In this document: positions 17,179-21,885 of the stretch, one piece after another
Position numbering within the stretch: position 1 is the first letter of the stretch
How the letters are laid out: each line of letters begins with the position of its first letter
DNA from: Phoronis ovalis
Lineage: Eukaryota; Phoronida; Phoronidae
DNA length: 21,885 nt
Direction: 5' to 3'
Assembly (NCBI GenBank): GCA_028565635.1
Contig: JAOXYB010094827.1
Span: 1 to 21,885, forward strand
Translations under genes and position numbers: made by a program
Notes under the pieces: generated by a model
What the model saw: the letters and a program-made list of their open reading frames with translations, nothing else
Database searches by the model: none
Told to the model about the DNA's origin: nothing

Positions 17179-18045
17179 AACAAATTGCAGCAATAATTTT
17201 GAGACCGATGATTGTACTGACAAATCATGTTACCCTGTGATAAGGATAGTTCATTCGCTAGTAACTCCAGTAACAACATCTTTTGAGGATGGGTAGAAGT
17301 CAACTGAATAAATAACATAACCCTACATATTTTAATGCAGAATGACCGCTAGGAACTTTTGAATAGAATCTATAAATGAATATTGATAGAAATTATTGTT
17401 GAATCCTGTTAGAATGAAATACGTAGCTGGTTTTTTGGGATGGAAATTTGTACATCTGTACAATATAAAATACATGTTTAGTAGTGATTGTCCTCAAAGA
17501 TGTGGTTTGTTGTGTGGAGTCATTTTGTTTCGTGTACTGATGCCATTTTCTATGAAAATATTGTTTGACCATTTTGTAGGATTTTATGTACAAATAGTAA
17601 ACTAACATATATATAAAATTTAATTAATGTCAAAAAATGATTGCATAAAATTATTTTAATTTAGTTTATTGGACATGAAATATGTAAATATCTTATATGT
17701 TTTGAATAAGATATGTATTTCTAAAGCTCTGCATTTTATAAAGTCATTTTTCAGCCTTTTTTGGAAAAATGCAAACAAGGTCTGTTTTAAGAACATTTTC
17801 TTTATGCATGTTTAACTGCATGCACGTTTGCTATTCAGTATGGAAGTCAACCCGAGCACAAGTCATTTTACTTGCCCACCCATTGTTTATAAAGTGTATA
17901 CATATATTTTAGTGTACATGCTGTTGAATATTCGTAACCATAATCTTCAGAACTTTTTTGATTTTGTCATTCTAATTCACCATCTGTACTGTCTATTTAT
18001 TATTTAAGAAGGTAAAATAAAAGGGAGTCAAATACATATCACCCC
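17179..18045 (+). other. WAPL: WAPL 3' UTR (end uncertain)
   Basis: AT-rich non-coding sequence after the stop. AATAAA signals occur at 17307-17312, 18016-18021 and 18690-18695. The one at 18016 has a T-rich downstream stretch (about 18055-18100) and is the best choice. A Pumilio-type element TGTAAATA is at 17683-17690. The open frame at 17396-17605 begins without homology and is not a gene. Confidence 0.45.
18016..18021 (+). terminator. Candidate WAPL poly(A) signal
   Basis: AATAAA with T- and GT-rich sequence 35-90 bp downstream. It would give an 840-860 nt 3' UTR. 17307-17312 would give a very short one. Confidence 0.35.
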
Positions 18046-20013
18046 AGCAGTGCTGTTATTTTACTGTCTCCATCTTTCTCTCATTCTTTATTGTTATGTA
18101 TTTTGAATACAGAAGATAAATTTCTTTCTTTCTGTATATTGCTACCTGTTTTTTCTATAAAATAATTTGGCAAAGAGAACTTGTAGCTGGATTGGATGCA
18201 CATTGCCAGGCAACCCAAAAAGGAAAAGTTGGTAGTCCAAGATCTTAGACAAGGAGAATACTTAGATAAATTGATAACAGAGAGTGTTGGAACATTGATT
18301 TGATCAAGTACTGTATTAGCCGTATATTTTCAGGTAAGTTGGATCCAAAAACCGAAATCACTACCCAGCATAGCAATGGAAATATCCAATGACAATAGTT
18401 TTATTTCCTATTCACGAGGAAATTGAGCATGCTTAAGTTTGTCCATTTAGAAATACATTATTCCTTGGCCAGTACAATAATGGTACCTACATGTACTTTC
18501 TTTATCTAAAGTGGTACACAATGTAGCTGCAAGCTTCATGAAAACAATAGTCTCCGACGAGCAAGCAGTGAACCAAGGCATGATGTGTACCCTGCTGATT
18601 GGAAGGATTGAGGATTACGCACGTTAACTGCAAAAGCACCTTGCACGGAAATTTATATTTTGAAATTTATAATCTCATGTCACTACTGTAATAAATGAAT
18701 TTTTCTTTTGGTAGAATTGTTGTTGACATCATTAAATGGGAACATTAGCTTAAAATGCGTGTTTCTAATAACGGGTGATTTGCTCCAAACTTATTACTAT
18801 ACAAAATTCTAGCACACCTCTGTTTTTGAAATATGTATGCACTCAAATTAGTATGTAGAATTTTACTTATGTTTCTGTAAATTCGATTATTATATTAGTT
18901 GTTGGTTTATGCATTTCCTTTAATGCAGATTCCATGGTCAAAATCTGAATGATAGTTTAATAGCAATAATGTGCAGGATTGCAGTTTTACTTTGCCCAAT
19001 TATTATATGCAAAATTTTTTGCTTTCAACATTTTGTTTATGTCTGAATAAGAAAATGATTGTCTAAGCTGTTTTGAAATCATTTGGTACATCTTGTTTGA
19101 AAAGATTTTTTATTTTGCTTACAGGTAACTAAAGTGATAATCTGTCATCACTAGATACAGACAAGTGAAGTTATTTGAATTATGTTTGCTGCTGTTGTAG
19201 TGTGCTGCCATCTATAGGTAAGTAAGTCTATAGTAAAAATATTTTCATGTAATTTGTCTTGTTTTAAAAACAAATGACTAATTGAAAGGAACCAAGTTTC
19301 TCTATAACTTTTCAGATGCCTTGTGTAAGCTCTGAATATTTTTTTAGACTCATTGGCACTGTGTTTATAAAAAAAGGAAACCATTACTTGAAACTGACTT
19401 CTTTTTTTAGTTGGACATTTTTATCTGAAAGTGTCATATTTTGTTTGCTGTTATGTCAGTTTTTAGAATTAAATGAGTAAGCTATTTATGTAAATTTAAT
19501 CTGAAAGAACTGGGTTAATTGCCGAGATGTGACCCTGTAATTTTAGATTTTGATGACATTAATCTATAAGACCCTTATCAGGACCATCATCAAAACAACT
19601 TTGATATAAGCATTGAAATAAAACAAAGATTCATTAAAATTTATCAAAATTTGACAGCTTCTTTTGAAGTGTTGTTTTATTAATATTGATATGGTGAGCA
19701 TGTGGTTTTGGGTGGGTACAATCTCATGATTTCTATTTAACCTGTTTGTATTATTTTATCTGTGGAATGGTATGTTCATGTTCCTGTTCAGGTTACAAAA
19801 GTTAAGCATTGTAATGTTGTGTTTTCATATATAACTATAAATTGTACCTTTTGTCATCATTCAATACAAATAACTTTTTTTTCAGAAAACTATCAAAATA
19901 GTTATAGGTGTTCATGAATTTTAGGTATATATAAACTGCAGCTAAGTCTTCTTCTGTCGACCTCTTTTGGGTAAATGAATGAAACTAAGATTCCTGCTTG
20001 TGTATATAATTAT
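18046..20013. other. Intergenic or long 3' UTR sequence, no gene identified
   Basis: No protein-coding exon recognised. It contains a ratchet-type splice signal (18331-18339), an exon-like block with no open frame (19125-19217), a possible LINE scrap (about 18470-18600), and an AATAAA at 19617-19622. Confidence 0.45.
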
Positions 20014-20015
20014 TA

Positions 20016-20280
20016 TGGGGCCCTGCAGGTGACTACAGGAAAATATATTCTAAGAATTATCGTGTTCCCTAGTCATCTTTTCACGTTTCTTTGCCATCTT
20101 CTAGCAATTTTTTTACGTTCCCCTCACAAAGTTTTGCATTCCTTAGCTACCTTTTCTCATTCCCTCGCCACCTTTTTGCATTCCCTTGTGATTTTGCACG
20201 TTTATCAATAAGGCAGCTAACTGAGGAACGCAATAATTCTTAGAAAAGTATATTTTCCTAGTGTCACCTGCGGGACTCCA
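20016..20280. mobile_element. 265-bp MITE with ~55-bp terminal inverted repeats, TA-flanked
   Basis: The left arm (20016-20069) begins TGGGGCCCTGCAGGTGAC. The reverse complement of the right arm (20225-20280) begins TGGAGTCCCGCAGGTGAC. Both continue with AGGAAAATATA, CTAAGAATTAT and GTTCC, so the arms pair over about 54-56 bp with few mismatches. The dinucleotide TA flanks both sides (20014-20015 and 20281-20282), as in Tc1/mariner-type insertions. The interior has no transposase. It is a set of pyrimidine-rich ~21-bp repeats, listed separately. Confidence 0.82.
20065..20203. repeat. Imperfect 21-bp tandem repeats inside the MITE
   Basis: Units follow the pattern ATTCCCTxGCCACCTTTTTGC. Clear examples start near 20139 (ATTCCTTAGCTACCTTTTCTC), 20160 (ATTCCCTCGCCACCTTTTTGC) and 20181 (ATTCCCTTGTGATTTTGCAC). 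More diverged units precede them from about 20065. They explain the repetitive His-Ser-Leu-Ala-Thr-Phe frame here, which is not a gene. Confidence 0.75.
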
Positions 20281-20282
20281 TA

Positions 20283-21802
20283 AATTAAGTTTACATATCA
20301 TAATCAAAAATAAAAGCCACTAATGTTTCTGTTTAAAACTGTTTCCGCGTATCATGCAATAAAAAGAAAATTGTCCTAATATTTTTTATCACACTTAATG
20401 AATTTGTGCATGTTTTTGTGGTGAGTTTTATTGAGAAAAAATTCTTATGCATGATCTATTTTGTAAGATGTTAGTCTCAGTTATAGGGCAAACATTGGCT
20501 TTGAATCATACTTCTTCTTGACTTCTAGAAATAAACATTTTAATTATAAGTGCAGGTATGTGTTTAGGTAATTAGAATACCTTTCGTTATTGTTGTTTTT
20601 TATTGTTACACTGTGGACTGTCTAGTGGACGCCCATGTGAGAAATTTTTATTAGCAAATGTTCAACTGATGAGTAAAACTGTGCTCAAATGTGTCAAAAG
20701 TTTGTGTATTTTGTAAGTCAAAGATATTGATTGTGTGACATTTTTCACTTTAAAGATATCACAATGTCAATTTGAGTACCACTTAAGATTATAATGTCCT
20801 TAAAACATTATGAAGTGTTTAATTGATCAAAATGATTTTATAGTTCATTACTTTAAAGTTCATTTTAAAGACAAAAGAAAAGATAAAATGTACTGTATTA
20901 CAAAAGTATAAAAAAAAATTTTGTTTTATTTTTTGTAAGTTGTTGGCATGTAAGTGCTGCTGTTATATTAAAATGAATGCTTTTACCTAATTCTCCTTCA
21001 GTTTTTCCAAATCATGTAAAACTTATCAGTTCACCCACTTCCACCCCCAGGGCTATTTTATAATCATATTAAATTCCACCTTTTATGAAAAATTATATAG
21101 AACAACTTACAAAAAATTATAAAGAGCTGTATGTAATGGGTGTACAATCTATGATTATAGCAACTACCTGGATGTCGTACTTGATCAAAATTGAACACAC
21201 ATAATTTCCTATTTTATGGTTTTTCAATATCATCTGTGAAAAAATACTTTGACTAGACTAATATATAATTTTTTTACAGTTTCTGTTGACAGATGGAACA
21301 GACATTTTGTTATGGTGAGGCTATAACAACAAACTAAGTGGGCCCATATTTCATTTTGTGTCATCAGTTTTGAATGCTTTTATAAATCATACTTGACTCT
21401 TGAGAAAACATTTTGATAATGTTATTGTACTTTCTTAAACAATTTGGAAATTTGTTTATTAAGATATATGATGGTGTCCTTATATGAAATGAGACCTGAA
21501 AGCTGTTGAGTAAAGTTCCCTCTTTTGTTAATACATGGGTATTTTCTGTTTGACTTTTTATTGCAGCTGTTGCATAAGTGTTTAAAAAAGAAATAAGATC
21601 AAGGGTTTGCTGTTATTGTCATGGACTGGATAAACTGTATGACTCTCACAGTATCAAAATAGTTAGCATGTATGCTATCTACTTGCCATTACTTGCTAAT
21701 AATTCTGTAAGAATAAATTTCAGTTTCATTCATCATTACCTTTCAAATATTTGACATTCTGACACTTTTCCCTGACAATAACTGCTCAGTCAAATGCAAC
21801 AG
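20283..21802. other. AT-rich intergenic sequence, nothing identified
   Basis: No open frame, RNA gene or clear repeat. There is one tiny exon-like interval at 21280-21314, with an acceptor TTTTTTTACAG and a donor ATG|GTGAGG. Confidence 0.5.
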
Positions 21803-21885
21803 GGTTCTTACAGTCTTGAAAAGGTCTTGAATTTTAAGGGGTTTCTTGAAAAAGTCTTAAATTTGGTTCAGCCTTGAAAAGGTCT
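21803..21885. repeat. Start of a CTTGAAAAGGTCT-type repeat, cut by the window edge
   Basis: CTTGAAAAGGTCTTGAATTT (21815), CTTGAAAAAGTCTTAAATTT (21845) and CTTGAAAAGGTCT (21873 to the edge) are three units spaced 28-30 bp. They are preceded by GGGTTCTTACAGT, which I recall as the usual lead-in of a dispersed repeat of this type in aquatic animals. Confidence 0.6.

Noticed and set aside
17396-17605. Open frames on both strands after the WAPL stop
   Set aside because: They lie in the 3' UTR, with AT-rich random composition and no recognisable motif.
19975-20211. 78-codon open frame with repeated His-Ser-Leu-Ala-Thr-Phe
   Set aside because: This is a translation of the MITE's left arm and 21-bp repeats.

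Overview
This is nuclear DNA from an animal. It is AT-rich, its genes are split by GT-AG introns, and the introns and spacers carry decayed transposable elements. The element types (short inverted-repeat elements with internal minisatellites, a CR1/L2-like LINE remnant, a tRNA-derived SINE) and the level of protein divergence from vertebrates suggest a marine invertebrate, most likely a mollusc such as a bivalve. The phylum is an inference.

Layout, all genes on the + strand. (1) 1-1657: the last two coding exons of an erlin gene (ER-membrane SPFH-family protein), ending in TAG at 1655-1657, with a good poly(A) signal at 1905. (2) 1658-3600: spacer. It holds a 475-bp inverted-repeat element (2905-3379) flanked by CTGAA and packed with ten copies of a 16-bp motif. 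(3) 3600-17178: a complete gene for WAPL, the cohesin-release factor. There is a TATA-less promoter with NRF1-like and YY1-like sites, a non-coding first exon with a 12-codon upstream ORF, and 16 coding exons. I reconstructed these by matching splice sites and reading phase across every junction. They total 3225 bp and encode 1074 residues with no frameshift or internal stop. (4) 17179-21885: WAPL 3' UTR, then sequence with no convincing protein gene. It holds a 265-bp TA-flanked MITE with internal 21-bp repeats (20016-20280), some exon-like or recursive-splice-like signals, a possible LINE scrap, and the start of a dispersed repeat at the right edge.

WAPL residues 1-528 are a disordered, charged tail with a PDS5-binding-like motif (RTYGR), one Phe-x-Phe motif (FSF) and eleven full CDK consensus sites. 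Residues from about 500 to 1074 form the conserved helical (HEAT-type) WAPL domain that engages cohesin. The two genes have no evident functional link beyond being neighbours in the same orientation.

The introns hold most of the unexplained structure: a 33-bp x 4 minisatellite (intron 6), a paired ancient repeat (intron 10), a GC-richer open block (intron 11), a diverged tandem array with two perfect oestrogen-response-element palindromes plus a LINE fossil (intron 14), and a tRNA-derived SINE (intron 16). I saw no wholly new biological system. The best leads are the two minisatellite-bearing inverted-repeat elements, the palindromic AGGTCAnnnTGACCT sites, and the altered PDS5/cohesin-docking motifs in WAPL.
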